Shown here: one piece after another, positions 26,217 through 34,704 of the stretch | How the letters are laid out: each line of letters begins with the position of its first letter | Position numbering within the stretch: the stretch's first letter is position 1 | Assembly (NCBI RefSeq): GCF_015244565.1 | Contig: NZ_JABCQG010000003.1 | Coordinates: forward strand, 168,475 to 232,474 | Reading direction: 5' to 3' | Origin: Gluconobacter vitians | Lineage (GTDB): Bacteria > Pseudomonadota > Alphaproteobacteria > Acetobacterales > Acetobacteraceae | DNA length: 64,000 nt | The notes under the pieces: model-generated | What the model was told of the DNA's origin: nothing | Seen by the model: only the letters and a program-made list of their open reading frames with translations | Database searches by the model: none | Program-made: the position numbers and the translations under genes

Positions 26217-26523
26217 GATGTTCCTGGAGCTGTTGTTCTGATGAAGCACGGTGACTTCGGGAAAAGCACATGGAAGGACGACAAGGGTCAAGATGTCAGA
26301 AGGTTCATATTGCTCACGTCACTGTGAGGCCTCTCACGACGTCGTGACTTGAGGAAAGGAAGTACTTATGATTGAGCGTTCAAGAAAATAATGCGCTTGC
26401 AGAGCACTTTGCCTTGAGATAAGGACACCGCTCCGCGCACGCGTCCGGGCCACGAGTGGCATGCCCGGCCGTGCAGAGTCCCGCTGCATGCAGGACCAAT
26501 CGTTTACGGCGAGGGAGACCGAA
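26217..26523. promoter_or_regulatory. Divergent region between gcd and rpmI, with a perfect 14-base palindrome and a leader hairpin
   Basis: 307 bases without a protein gene. It holds TCACGACGTCGTGA at 26334-26347, a perfect palindrome, next to GTGAGGCCTCTCAC. Together these are possible regulator sites for gcd or the ribosomal operon. Nearer rpmI, CCGGGC (26445-26450) and GCCCGG (26463-26468) can form a hairpin with an inner CCAC/GTGG stem. The 26440-26523 stretch is probably the untranslated leader of the L35-L20 mRNA, where L20 autoregulation is known in other bacteria. Whether it works here is unknown. Confidence 0.5.
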
Positions 26524-26727
26524 ATGCCCAAGATGAAGACCAAGTCGTCGGTCAAGAAGCGGTTCAAGATCACCGCGACCGGCAAAGTGATGTGCGGCCC
26601 GGGCAACAAGCGCCATGGCCTTATCAACCGTCCGCAGAAGATGAAGCGCACCAACCGTGGTCCCCAGACCATGACGGACATGGATGCGAAGACAGTCAAG
26701 CAGTGGGCGCCCTACGGGCTTTCGTAA
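26524..26727 (+). CDS. rpmI: 50S ribosomal protein L35
   Basis: 67 residues from ATG 26524, with GAGGGAG just upstream. It is highly basic, with [20 protein letters not shown] and the ending [11 protein letters not shown]. It is followed after 13 bases by rplT, the usual order. infC, which normally precedes these genes, is not upstream: the next gene is the divergent gcd. Confidence 0.97.
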   Translation: MPKMKTKSSVKKRFKITATGKVMCGPGNKRHGLINRPQKMKRTNRGPQTMTDMDAKTVKQWAPYGLS

Positions 26728-26740
26728 GGAGATAAGGTAA

Positions 26741-27097
26741 ATGGCACGTGTCAAGCGGGGCGTAACGTCGCACGCCCGTCACAAGAAGGTTCTCGAGCTC
26801 GCCAAGGGCTATCGCGGCCGTTCATCCACGAACTACCGCATTGCTCTGGAGCGCGTCGAGAAGGCGCTGCGTTATGCGTATCGTGACCGTCGCAACAAGA
26901 AGCGTGATTTCCGCGCCCTGTGGATCCAGCGTATCAACGCTGCCGTCCGCGAGCATGGTCTGACGTACAGCCGCTTCATCAATGGTCTGGACAAGGCTGG
27001 CATCGAGATCGACCGTAAGGTCCTCGCCGCCATTGCTTTTGACGATAGCGCCGCTTTCGGTGAAATCGTGAAGAAGGCCCAGGCCGCTCTCGGCTGA
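26741..27097 (+). CDS. rplT: 50S ribosomal protein L20
   Basis: 118 residues from ATG 26741, preceded by AAGGAGATAAGG. The N-terminal [20 protein letters not shown] and [21 protein letters not shown] are diagnostic. L20 binds 23S rRNA early in assembly and in other bacteria represses its own operon. Confidence 0.98.
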   Translation: MARVKRGVTSHARHKKVLELAKGYRGRSSTNYRIALERVEKALRYAYRDRRNKKRDFRALWIQRINAAVREHGLTYSRFINGLDKAGIEIDRKVLAAIAFDDSAAFGEIVKKAQAALG

Positions 27098-27136
27098 GCT
27101 TTTCCGGCTTGATCCCTTTGGGGGTCTGGTGACTGG

Positions 27137-27175
27137 CGGGCCGTCCTGTTATCAGGACGGCCCGTTTTGTTTTGT
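27137..27175 (+). terminator. Strong hairpin with T-rich tail between rplT and pheS
   Basis: CGGGCCGTCCTG / CAGGACGGCCCG arms with a TTAT loop are followed by TTTTGTTTT. It could end rpmI-rplT transcription or act as an attenuator in front of pheST. No phenylalanine-rich leader peptide was found ahead of it. Confidence 0.8.
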
Positions 27176-27194
27176 GCTGCAGGGGATGGGCGGT

Positions 27195-28265
27195 ATGGCT
27201 GACGATCTCGATACACTCAGGAATGATACGCTGGCTGCGCTGGCCGGAGCGCAGGATCGCGCGCAGTGGGACGCGATCCGCGTCGGAACGCTGGGCAAGT
27301 CCGGTGCACTGACCGGTCTGCTCAAACAGCTGGGCAAGCTGGAGCCGCAGGAGCGCAAGGAGCGCGGTCAGGCGCTCAACCGTCTGCGCGACGAACTGAC
27401 GGCTGCCGTCGAGGCCCGTGGTCGCGATATCGAGGAAGAGGCGCTTCAGGCCCGTCTGCGCTCCGAGCGCGTGGATGTGACGATGCCGGCGCCTGCGATT
27501 GTCACGGGCACCATCCATCCCATCAGCCGCACCATTGAGGAAATGACGGCCATTTTCGGCGCGATGGGTTTCTCCGTTGCCGAAGGGCCGGATATCGAAA
27601 GCCAGTGGCACAATTTCTCGGCGCTCAACACGCCGGATCATCATCCTGCGCGCACCGAGCATGATACGTTCTACCTGCCGCCAAAGGCCGAGGGCGGGGA
27701 GCCGCGGGTTCTGCGCACGCAGACCTCGGGTGTGCAGATCCGGACGATGCTGGGGTCGAAGCCGCCGATCCGGATCATTGCACCTGGCCGCACCTATCGT
27801 GCCGATCATGACGCTACCCATTCGCCGATGTTCCATCAGTGCGAAGGTCTTGTGGTCGATCGCAACATCACGCTTGGCCATCTCAAGGGCTGCCTGATCG
27901 AGTTCCTGCGGGTCTATTTCGACAAGCCGAACCTTCCTGTGCGGTTCCGGGCGTCTTACTTCCCGTTCACAGAGCCTTCCATGGAAGTTGATATCGGCTG
28001 GTCGAAGGCGACCGGTGAAATCGGTGGCGGGTCTGACTGGCTGGAAGTTCTGGGATCAGGAATGATCCATCCGCGGGTTCTGGCGAACTGTGGCCTGGAT
28101 CCGTCCGAATGGCAGGGCTTTGCATTCGGGATGGGGATCGAGCGTCTGGCGATGCTGAAGAACGGCATCCCCGATCTGCGGTCTTTCTACGAAAGCGATC
28201 TGCGCTGGCTGCGTCATTACGGATTTTCGGCATTTTCGCCTGCCACGCTGACGGAGGGCGTGTGA
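27195..28265 (+). CDS. pheS: Phenylalanine--tRNA ligase alpha subunit
   Basis: 356 residues from ATG 27195 (MADDLDTLRNDTL). The N-terminal coiled-coil tRNA-binding arm covers about residues 1-85. The class II catalytic core has HPISRTIEEMTAIFGAMGF, motif 2-like HQCEGLVVDRNIT and motif 3 GFAFGMGIERLAML. It pairs with the beta subunit encoded next; the start codons are one operon apart, with pheT beginning one base after the stop. Confidence 0.97.
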   Translation: MADDLDTLRNDTLAALAGAQDRAQWDAIRVGTLGKSGALTGLLKQLGKLEPQERKERGQALNRLRDELTAAVEARGRDIEEEALQARLRSERVDVTMPAPAIVTGTIHPISRTIEEMTAIFGAMGFSVAEGPDIESQWHNFSALNTPDHHPARTEHDTFYLPPKAEGGEPRVLRTQTSGVQIRTMLGSKPPIRIIAPGRTYRADHDATHSPMFHQCEGLVVDRNITLGHLKGCLIEFLRVYFDKPNLPVRFRASYFPFTEPSMEVDIGWSKATGEIGGGSDWLEVLGSGMIHPRVLANCGLDPSEWQGFAFGMGIERLAMLKNGIPDLRSFYESDLRWLRHYGFSAFSPATLTEGV

Positions 28266-28266
28266 C

Positions 28267-30735
28267 ATGAAGTTCTCTCTTTCCTGGCTGCGCGAACATC
28301 TTGATTTTACGGCTTCTGTCGAAGACATCTGTGCCCGGCTGAATGTCATCGGGCTTGAGGTCGAGAGCGTTGAGAACTCTGCTGACCGTCTGGTGGGTTT
28401 CCGGACCGCCAAGATCGTGGAGGCGCACCGCCATCCGGATGCGGACCGGCTTCAGGTCTGTCGGGTTGCTGCCGGTGGCGGTTTTGAGGATGTGCAGGTC
28501 GTCTGCGGTGCGCCGAATGCGCGCGCAGGTCTGCATGTGATTTTTGCAGCTCCGGGGACATATATTCCGGGGCTCGACATCACCATCAAGAAGGGCAAGA
28601 TCCGGGGGCAGGAGAGCGGCGGCATGCTGTGCTCCCTGCGTGAACTGGGGATCGGCGAGGAAAGCAATGGCATTGCCGAGCTTTCCGAAACGGCGCCGAT
28701 TGGAGAGTCCTACGCCGCTTATGCCGAGTTGGATGATCCTGTCATTGAGATCGCGATTACGCCCAATCGTGGCGATGCTTTAAGCATCCGTGGTATCGCG
28801 CGGGATCTGGCCGCGGCTGGCATTGGGCGCCTCAAGCCCTGGCTGACAGAAGCGGTGGAGGGTGATTTCCCGTCTGCGCTGACATGGAAGACCGAGCATC
28901 CGGCCTGTCCGTATATTGTCGGGCGTGTCATCCGGGGTGTGAAGAACGGGCCGAGCCCGGACTGGCTGCAGCGCCGTCTGGAATCAGTCGGGGTCAAGCC
29001 GACCTCGGCGCTCGTCGATGTGACGAACTACCTCACATACGATCTTGGTCGTCCGCTGCATGTCTTTGATGTTGCGAAACTTAAAGGCGATACGCTGACG
29101 GTGACGCACGCGGCCCGCGAGACCTTCACGGGTCTTGATGGCCGGGAATATGTGCTCGGCACCGAGGACATGGTCATCGTTGACGAGGCTGGTGTACAGT
29201 CGCTTGCCGGTCTGATCGGTGGCGAGCACAGCGGTGTCGACGAGAACACGACCGATGTGTTCGTGGAATCTGCGTTGTTCGATCCTGTGCGGATTGCGCT
29301 GACAGGGCGTCGTCTGGCTATCCATACCGATGCGCGGCAGCGTTTCGAGCGTGGGATCGACCCGGCGCAGGTTCTCAACGGACTTGAAGCCGCAACGACC
29401 ATGATCCGGGACCTGTGTGGCGGTGAGGTGAGCGAGATCACCGAAGCCGGTGCCCTGCCGGACTGGAAGCGGACGGCGACGCTGCGTTTTGAGCGTCTCA
29501 AGACACTTGGTGGCGTGGATATTGCAGCGGATGATGCCGTGCGTTCGCTGGAGCATCTTGGTTTCGAAGTGACGGAGCGCTCGGGCGAGGCGGCAACGTT
29601 CCTTGTCCCGTCCTGGCGGAATGACGTTGCCTCTGGTCAGGTTCTGGCGCAGGCCCCGACGCTGGCTGAAGATGTGGCGGTCAAGGCTGCCAACCGTATT
29701 CAGGCGATGGAAGCGGAATGCGATCTGCTTGAGGAAGTGCTGCGGCTTTACGGACTGGACAATGTTCCGGCGGTGGCACTGCCGCAGGCGACGGTTGTGC
29801 CGTCCCCGGCCGTGACACCCCTTCAGGCCCGTGCGGCTCTGCTACGTCGTGTTTGTGCGGCACGCGGGTTGACGGAGACGGTCGGGTTCTCGTTCGTGGC
29901 GCAGGATGATGCAGCGCTGTTCGGGGATGTGCCGGAAACGCAGCATCTGCTGAACCCGATCGCCACCGATCTGGATCAGCTGCGTCCGACGCCGCTGATC
30001 AATCTGGCGCGGGCCCTGTCACGCAATCTGGCCCGTGGTCTGGGTCTGTCTGGCGAAGGTGCGCTGTTCGAGGTCGGACCGAGCTTTGATGCGACCGGGC
30101 AGCATCTGCGTCTGGCAGGTTTGCGGGCTGGTCTGACGGCACGTGAACCGGGTGTTGCGGCGCATGAAGCGACGCTCTGGGAGGCGAAGGCTGACCTGAC
30201 GGCGGCTCTTGTTGCGCTGGGTGTGCCGGAAGCGGCGCTGTCAGTTACGGCTGATGCGCCAGGATTCTATCATCCGGGTCGGTCGGGTCAGGTGCGGCAG
30301 GGACCGAAGATGGTCCTGGGGACGTTCGGTGAACTGCATCCGCGTGTTGCGCGGGCGCTGGGGCTGAGCGGGACCGTAGTGGCCTTCGAGGTCTATCTGG
30401 ATCAGGTGCCGCAGCCGAAAGCGAAGCGCAGATCCGCGCCTGTCCTGTCGCCGTTGCAGCCCGTTCGTCGGGACTTTGCTTTCGTGGCGGGACCGGATGT
30501 GGAAATCCAGGCTGTTCTGAAAGCGGTTCGGATGGCGGATCGCAATCTGGTGCAGGATGTGCGTCTGTTTGACGTGTTCGAGGGTGGCAGCCTGCCGGAA
30601 GGGCATCGTTCGCTCGGTGTGGAAGTGGTCTTGCAGCCACAGACCGAGAGTCTTACGGATACGCAGCTTGAAGCGGTTTCCAAATCAGTGGAAGCTGCGG
30701 TTCTCAAGGCAACAGGGGCTGTGCTGCGTCGATGA
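28267..30735 (+). CDS. pheT: Phenylalanine--tRNA ligase beta subunit
   Basis: 822 residues from ATG 28267. Domains in order: N-terminal tRNA-binding EMAP-like domain (about 40-150), B3/B4 editing domain (about 210-390), B5 (about 400-485), the catalytic-like core, and the C-terminal ferredoxin-fold anticodon-binding domain (about 725-822). In the B5 region, PSWRNDV is followed by about 28 extra residues (ASGQVLAQAPTLAEDVAVKA...) before ECDLLEEVLRLYGLDNVP. Most PheT proteins go almost directly to the LIEEVARIYGYDNIP-type segment. The insertion is in frame and the gene otherwise looks intact. Confidence 0.97.
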   Translation: MKFSLSWLREHLDFTASVEDICARLNVIGLEVESVENSADRLVGFRTAKIVEAHRHPDADRLQVCRVAAGGGFEDVQVVCGAPNARAGLHVIFAAPGTYIPGLDITIKKGKIRGQESGGMLCSLRELGIGEESNGIAELSETAPIGESYAAYAELDDPVIEIAITPNRGDALSIRGIARDLAAAGIGRLKPWLTEAVEGDFPSALTWKTEHPACPYIVGRVIRGVKNGPSPDWLQRRLESVGVKPTSALVDVTNYLTYDLGRPLHVFDVAKLKGDTLTVTHAARETFTGLDGREYVLGTEDMVIVDEAGVQSLAGLIGGEHSGVDENTTDVFVESALFDPVRIALTGRRLAIHTDARQRFERGIDPAQVLNGLEAATTMIRDLCGGEVSEITEAGALPDWKRTATLRFERLKTLGGVDIAADDAVRSLEHLGFEVTERSGEAATFLVPSWRNDVASGQVLAQAPTLAEDVAVKAANRIQAMEAECDLLEEVLRLYGLDNVPAVALPQATVVPSPAVTPLQARAALLRRVCAARGLTETVGFSFVAQDDAALFGDVPETQHLLNPIATDLDQLRPTPLINLARALSRNLARGLGLSGEGALFEVGPSFDATGQHLRLAGLRAGLTAREPGVAAHEATLWEAKADLTAALVALGVPEAALSVTADAPGFYHPGRSGQVRQGPKMVLGTFGELHPRVARALGLSGTVVAFEVYLDQVPQPKAKRRSAPVLSPLQPVRRDFAFVAGPDVEIQAVLKAVRMADRNLVQDVRLFDVFEGGSLPEGHRSLGVEVVLQPQTESLTDTQLEAVSKSVEAAVLKATGAVLRR

Positions 30736-31979
30736 ACTCTCTTCCAGAATCCGGATCTGACGGACAGTCTTCAGGGGATCCTTCCCAAAAGACCACGCCC
30801 ATGCCCCGTTACGGGCGGGTGATCTGGATTCTGGCGGGTGAGGCCAGCGGGGACGTGATTGGTGCGCGTCTCATGCAGGCGCTTCATGCGCAGGACCCTT
30901 CGCTGGTTTTCGCCGGCGTCGGGGGTGGGCGTATGGAAGCGCTCGGACTGCACAGTCTCTTCCCCATGAGTGATCTGGCGGTCATGGGACTGGTTGAGGT
31001 CGTGCCCCGTCTGCGGCAGCTGTCGCAGCGTCTGCTGGAAGCCGTGCAGGATATCGAACTGCGCAAGCCCGATCTGGTCGTGACGATTGACAGTCCGGGC
31101 TTTGCCCTGCGGCTGTTGCAGAAAATCGAGCGTTCCGGGATCAAGCGCGTTCATTACGTTGCGCCGCAGGTCTGGGCCTGGCGGGAAAAGCGGGTCAAGG
31201 AATTTCCCGGACTGTGGGACCGGCTTCTGTGTCTGCTGCCGTTCGAGCCGGAATGGTTCGCGCAGCGCGGGCTGGAAGGACGCTTTGTCGGTCATCCAGT
31301 CCTCCAGTCAGGTGTCCGGAACGGAGACGGTCAGCGGTTCCGGCTGCGGCATAATATTCCGGCTCATGCGCCGGTCGTAATCCTGATGCCGGGAAGCCGG
31401 CGTTCAGAAGCGCCCCGGCTTCTGCCTGTGTTTCGCAAAATGCTGGATATTCTGCGTGTGCAGTATCCGGATATCTGCCCGGTTATTCCGGTCGCGCCCG
31501 TGATTGCGCCGACGATCCGTCAGTTGATCCGAAAATGGCCGATCCAGCCGCATATCGTCACCGATATTCACGACAAGCATGATGCCTTTGCCGCGGCACA
31601 ATGTGCGCTGACCAAGTCAGGGACGTCCACGCTGGAACTGGCGATGGGCAATGTGCCGATGGCGGTGACGTATCGCGTCAATCCGGTGACGGCAACGATT
31701 GCACGGCGTCTGATCAAGGTGCCGCATGTGGCGATGGTCAATCTGCTGGCAGGGCGGGAAGTGGTGCCTGAACTACTTCAGGAAAACTGCACGCCAAAGA
31801 AACTGGCCGAGACCGTCTCGAAGCTACTGAGCGATCCGCAGATGGTGGAAAAGCAGCGTATGGCGTTTGCCGACGTACTCGACATGCTCTCGCCGCCTGT
31901 GGGAACGCCTGCGGATGCGGCGGCGGCCGAGATCATGGATCTTCTGAACGAACCGGTTTCCCGGTCGTCCAGAAGCTGA
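30732..31979 (+). CDS. lpxB: Lipid-A-disaccharide synthase
   Basis: 415 residues from ATG 30732, overlapping the pheT stop by ATGA. A polar N-terminal extension of about 28 residues is followed by IWILAGEASGDVIGARLM. The family motifs FAGVGGGRMEALGL, VHYVAPQVWAWREKRVK, ILMPGSRRSE and ALTKSGTSTLELA are present. It joins UDP-diacylglucosamine and lipid X in lipid A synthesis at the inner membrane. A start at the ATG at 30801 would remove most of the extension. The coupling with pheT is unusual, because lpxB usually follows lpxA/lpxI. Confidence 0.96.
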   Translation: MNSLPESGSDGQSSGDPSQKTTPMPRYGRVIWILAGEASGDVIGARLMQALHAQDPSLVFAGVGGGRMEALGLHSLFPMSDLAVMGLVEVVPRLRQLSQRLLEAVQDIELRKPDLVVTIDSPGFALRLLQKIERSGIKRVHYVAPQVWAWREKRVKEFPGLWDRLLCLLPFEPEWFAQRGLEGRFVGHPVLQSGVRNGDGQRFRLRHNIPAHAPVVILMPGSRRSEAPRLLPVFRKMLDILRVQYPDICPVIPVAPVIAPTIRQLIRKWPIQPHIVTDIHDKHDAFAAAQCALTKSGTSTLELAMGNVPMAVTYRVNPVTATIARRLIKVPHVAMVNLLAGREVVPELLQENCTPKKLAETVSKLLSDPQMVEKQRMAFADVLDMLSPPVGTPADAAAAEIMDLLNEPVSRSSRS

Positions 31980-31983
31980 GATT

Positions 31984-32973
31984 TTAGCGCAGGAAGCCGA
32001 CCAGGCGTTCGGCTTCCTGAACGATCGGCTCGGAAATGCTGTTGGCACGTTCCGCACCTGCGCGCAGGACGGACAGAAGATGCGCTTCGTCTTGCAATAG
32101 ACGCTGTGTTTCGCTGGCAACCGGGGCCAGACGCTCGACCAGAAGTTCCGCCAGAGCGTTCTTGAACGGGCCAAAGCCCTGACCGCTGAAACGGCTGAGC
32201 ACGGCAGCCGGTGTTTCATCCGCCATCGAGGCATAGATGGAGACGAGGTTGCGGGCTTCCGGACGTTCGTTCAGGCCGTCCATTTCGCTGGGAAGCGGCT
32301 CGGAGTCGGTCTTGGCGCGGCGGATCTTCAGGGCGATGTCGTCGGCCGTGTCGGTCAGGACGATGCGGCTCTGTTCTGACGGATCGGATTTGGACATCTT
32401 CTTGCTGCCGTCGCGCAGGCTCATGACGCGGGCTGCAGCAGGCGGGATGAATGCCTCGACCTGCGGGAAGAACTCCACGCCCATGTCGTGATTGAATTTC
32501 TGGGCGATGTCGTTGGTGAGTTCGATATGCTGGCGCTGGTCTTCGCCCACGGGCACGCGGGTCGCGTGGAAAGCGAGAATGTCGGCTGCCATCAGGTTCG
32601 GATAGACATACAGGCCAGCCGAGTGGTTCTCGCGGTTCTTGCCAGCCTTGTCCTTGAACTGCGTCATGCGGTTCAACCAGCCGAGGCGGGAGACGCAGTT
32701 GAAGATCCAGCCGAGGCGGGCATGGGCACTGACGGCAGACTGGTTGTACAGGCGCGTGGGCTCGATACCGGCTGCAAGGAGGCAGGCTGTCGAGCCCAGC
32801 GTCTGCTCGCGCAGGGCCTGCGGGTTCCAGGGCATGGTGATGGAATGCAGGTCCACCAGACAGAAGACGCAGTCATGATCTGCCTGCAGCGTGACCCAGT
32901 TTCGGATTGCTCCGAGATAGTTGCCCAGATGGGGGATGCCGGTTGGCTGGATGCCGGAAAATACGCGCTGCAT
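31984..32973 (-). CDS. trpS: Tryptophan--tRNA ligase
   Basis: 329 residues from ATG 32973. The class I motifs are PHLGNYLGA (HIGH equivalent) and KKMSKSDPS (KMSKS). It also shows RVFSGIQPTG at the N-terminus and YNQSAVSAHARLGWIF. It is convergent with lpxB with only four bases between stop codons. Confidence 0.97.
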   Translation of the reverse strand: MQRVFSGIQPTGIPHLGNYLGAIRNWVTLQADHDCVFCLVDLHSITMPWNPQALREQTLGSTACLLAAGIEPTRLYNQSAVSAHARLGWIFNCVSRLGWLNRMTQFKDKAGKNRENHSAGLYVYPNLMAADILAFHATRVPVGEDQRQHIELTNDIAQKFNHDMGVEFFPQVEAFIPPAAARVMSLRDGSKKMSKSDPSEQSRIVLTDTADDIALKIRRAKTDSEPLPSEMDGLNERPEARNLVSIYASMADETPAAVLSRFSGQGFGPFKNALAELLVERLAPVASETQRLLQDEAHLLSVLRAGAERANSISEPIVQEAERLVGFLR

Positions 32974-33021
32974 GAATTCAGTCTTCAGTTTCTGAAAAAA
33001 TCAGGGAAGGGATGATGCGTT

Positions 33022-33507
33022 TCATCGAACGGGCGTCTGCAGGTCCAGCTTCTGGCGTTCCTGCAGAACCTCGGATGCAGACATCGGATGCGTGCGTGCG
33101 GCGGCAATGTCCGCAGCGGTGAAGGTTGGAGTGCTGCCGGACATTTCCTGACTCGCAACAAAGGTCAGGATACGGGCAATCTCATCGTCAGGCAGCCGCT
33201 GGAAAGACGGCATGGCGCCATTGTAATGGCCGCCACCGGCCGTGATGGAGCCGTCCAGCCCGTAAAGCAGGACATCGACGAGATAGTGATGACCGGCAGG
33301 CGTTTGCGCAATCGGGCCGACACGTCCGAAAATTGGGGCGATTTCAGAGACCTGACCGTGACCGCCGTGATGGCAGATACTGCATTCATTGGAGTATTCG
33401 CGCGGGGCCTGAATGCGATTTTCCCAGGCATGGCCGATCACGAAGACTATCACCATGGAAATGGCGAGAAACAGGGGAAGCCGGACAGCGGGGTCAATTC
33501 TGATCAC
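33022..33507 (-). CDS. Single-heme cytochrome c, membrane-anchored
   Basis: 161 residues from GTG 33507; the start is uncertain because no good ribosome binding site is visible. An N-terminal helix (about 9-25) is probably an uncleaved anchor or signal. One heme motif CSICH lies near residue 42. The likely axial Met is in YNGAMPSFQRL, as in class I cytochromes c; LPDDEIARILTFVAS is the usual C-terminal helix. It probably carries electrons in the periplasm. It is upstream of trpS in the same direction (48 bases); no partner dehydrogenase is adjacent. Confidence 0.85.
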   Translation of the reverse strand: MIRIDPAVRLPLFLAISMVIVFVIGHAWENRIQAPREYSNECSICHHGGHGQVSEIAPIFGRVGPIAQTPAGHHYLVDVLLYGLDGSITAGGGHYNGAMPSFQRLPDDEIARILTFVASQEMSGSTPTFTAADIAAARTHPMSASEVLQERQKLDLQTPVR

Positions 33508-33601
33508 ACTGACGTTGTGGCATTTTCAGAGGCGTTTCAGCAAGGCCGGGCTTGGCAAAACACTCGGAATAGGGCTCATGGCGCTATCGGAAGGAGATCC
33601 C

Positions 33602-34144
33602 ATGACCGTCAAAGGACGTCTTGTAGTGTATGTCGGGCCCATGTTTGCCGGCAAATCTGCGCATCTGATTGCCGCGGCGAAAAGGGAAACAGACGTTCTG
33701 GCGCTCAAGCCTGATTTTGACACGCGCGACGGTTCCGAGCTTGTGAGTCGCGACGGATCGCATCTGGCTGCTGTGTCTGCAAATGTCTGGCCCGCGGATG
33801 CCGACCGTTACGATCACATTGTGCTTGATGAGGGACAGTTCTGGGTTTCGCCGCATTACAGGGGCGATATTGTTCAGGACATCCTGCAGGCGCGTTTACG
33901 CGGCGCACATGTGACGGTCGGAGGGCTGGATACCGACTACCGTCGTGTACCGTTCGACGTCATGACGCGGCTGATGGATGAAGCGGATGAAGTCATTGCC
34001 CTGAAAGCGCGCTGTCACGTCTGTGGAGCGCCTGCGGCCTGGACCGCAAAGACCCACGAAACCGGTCATCTGCTCGAGACGGGCGATCAGGAGCTTTATG
34101 AGGCGCGCTGTGATGCGCACTGGACGCTTCCGGACAGACCCTGA
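33602..34144 (+). CDS. tdk: Thymidine kinase (type II)
   Basis: 180 residues from ATG 33602, with a strong AAGGAGA ribosome binding site. P-loop GPMFAGKS, the catalytic region VLDEGQFW, the lid and sugar-binding segment GLDTDYRRVPF, and zinc-ligand cysteines (CHVC and the later Cys in YEARCDAH) are present. It phosphorylates thymidine for the salvage of dTMP. It is a single gene divergent from the cytochrome c gene; its distribution in acetic acid bacteria is patchy as far as I know. Confidence 0.94.
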   Translation: MTVKGRLVVYVGPMFAGKSAHLIAAAKRETDVLALKPDFDTRDGSELVSRDGSHLAAVSANVWPADADRYDHIVLDEGQFWVSPHYRGDIVQDILQARLRGAHVTVGGLDTDYRRVPFDVMTRLMDEADEVIALKARCHVCGAPAAWTAKTHETGHLLETGDQELYEARCDAHWTLPDRP

Positions 34145-34171
34145 GGTCTGAACCGGAAGGACAGGCGGCTT

Positions 34172-34678
34172 TTACTGGCCGCCGCCACCACCATTATTGA
34201 CGCCCAGAAGACGGATCTTGAAGATCAGCGGGCTGTTGGGTGGAATGATGCCCATGGAGCGCTTGCCGTAGCCGAGGTTCGGCGGAAGGTAGAGCATCCA
34301 TTCGTCGCCCACATGCATCATGGGAAGGGCTTCGAGCCATCCCTGCACGAGGCCGTCGAGCGGCATTTCCATATAGGCGCCGCTGCCATGCTGGTCAGAG
34401 CTGTCGAAGATGCCGCCATCGGGGAGGCGGCCTTCGTAGATGACCATGATGGTGGAACCGTGACGCGGGCTGTCACCATTCTTGGGGCCCGACTGGAGAA
34501 CCTTGTAGGACAGGCCGTCCGGCAGGGTTTTGATGCCCGGAGTCGCATGGATTTTCGCCATGTACTGCTCGGGCGTCAGGTCGGAATCATCCACCTGCTT
34601 GTGGCCACCGGCGCACCCTGTCAGGGCGAGGGCGCCACACAGGGCGAAAGCGGATGTAAGACGGATCAGACTGGTCAT
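34172..34678 (-). CDS. FKBP-type peptidyl-prolyl isomerase, lipoprotein
   Basis: 168 residues from ATG 34678. A lipoprotein signal ends in LALTGC (lipid-attached Cys22). The FKBP domain covers about 60-165: STIMVIYEGRLPDGGIFDSS, VQGWLEALPMMHVGDEWMLYLPPNLGYG, and IPPNSPLIFKIRLL. The tail is polyglycine. It helps fold periplasmic or outer membrane proteins. The aromatic pocket is largely kept, so it is probably active. Confidence 0.92.
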   Translation of the reverse strand: MTSLIRLTSAFALCGALALTGCAGGHKQVDDSDLTPEQYMAKIHATPGIKTLPDGLSYKVLQSGPKNGDSPRHGSTIMVIYEGRLPDGGIFDSSDQHGSGAYMEMPLDGLVQGWLEALPMMHVGDEWMLYLPPNLGYGKRSMGIIPPNSPLIFKIRLLGVNNGGGGGQ

Positions 34679-34704
34679 GGTCCCCCGGGGAGTCTGTTGA
34701 GAAA

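Noticed and set aside
26440..26523. A riboswitch in front of rpmI
   Set aside because: The hairpins do not match a riboswitch class I know; a ribosomal-protein leader is the simpler reading.
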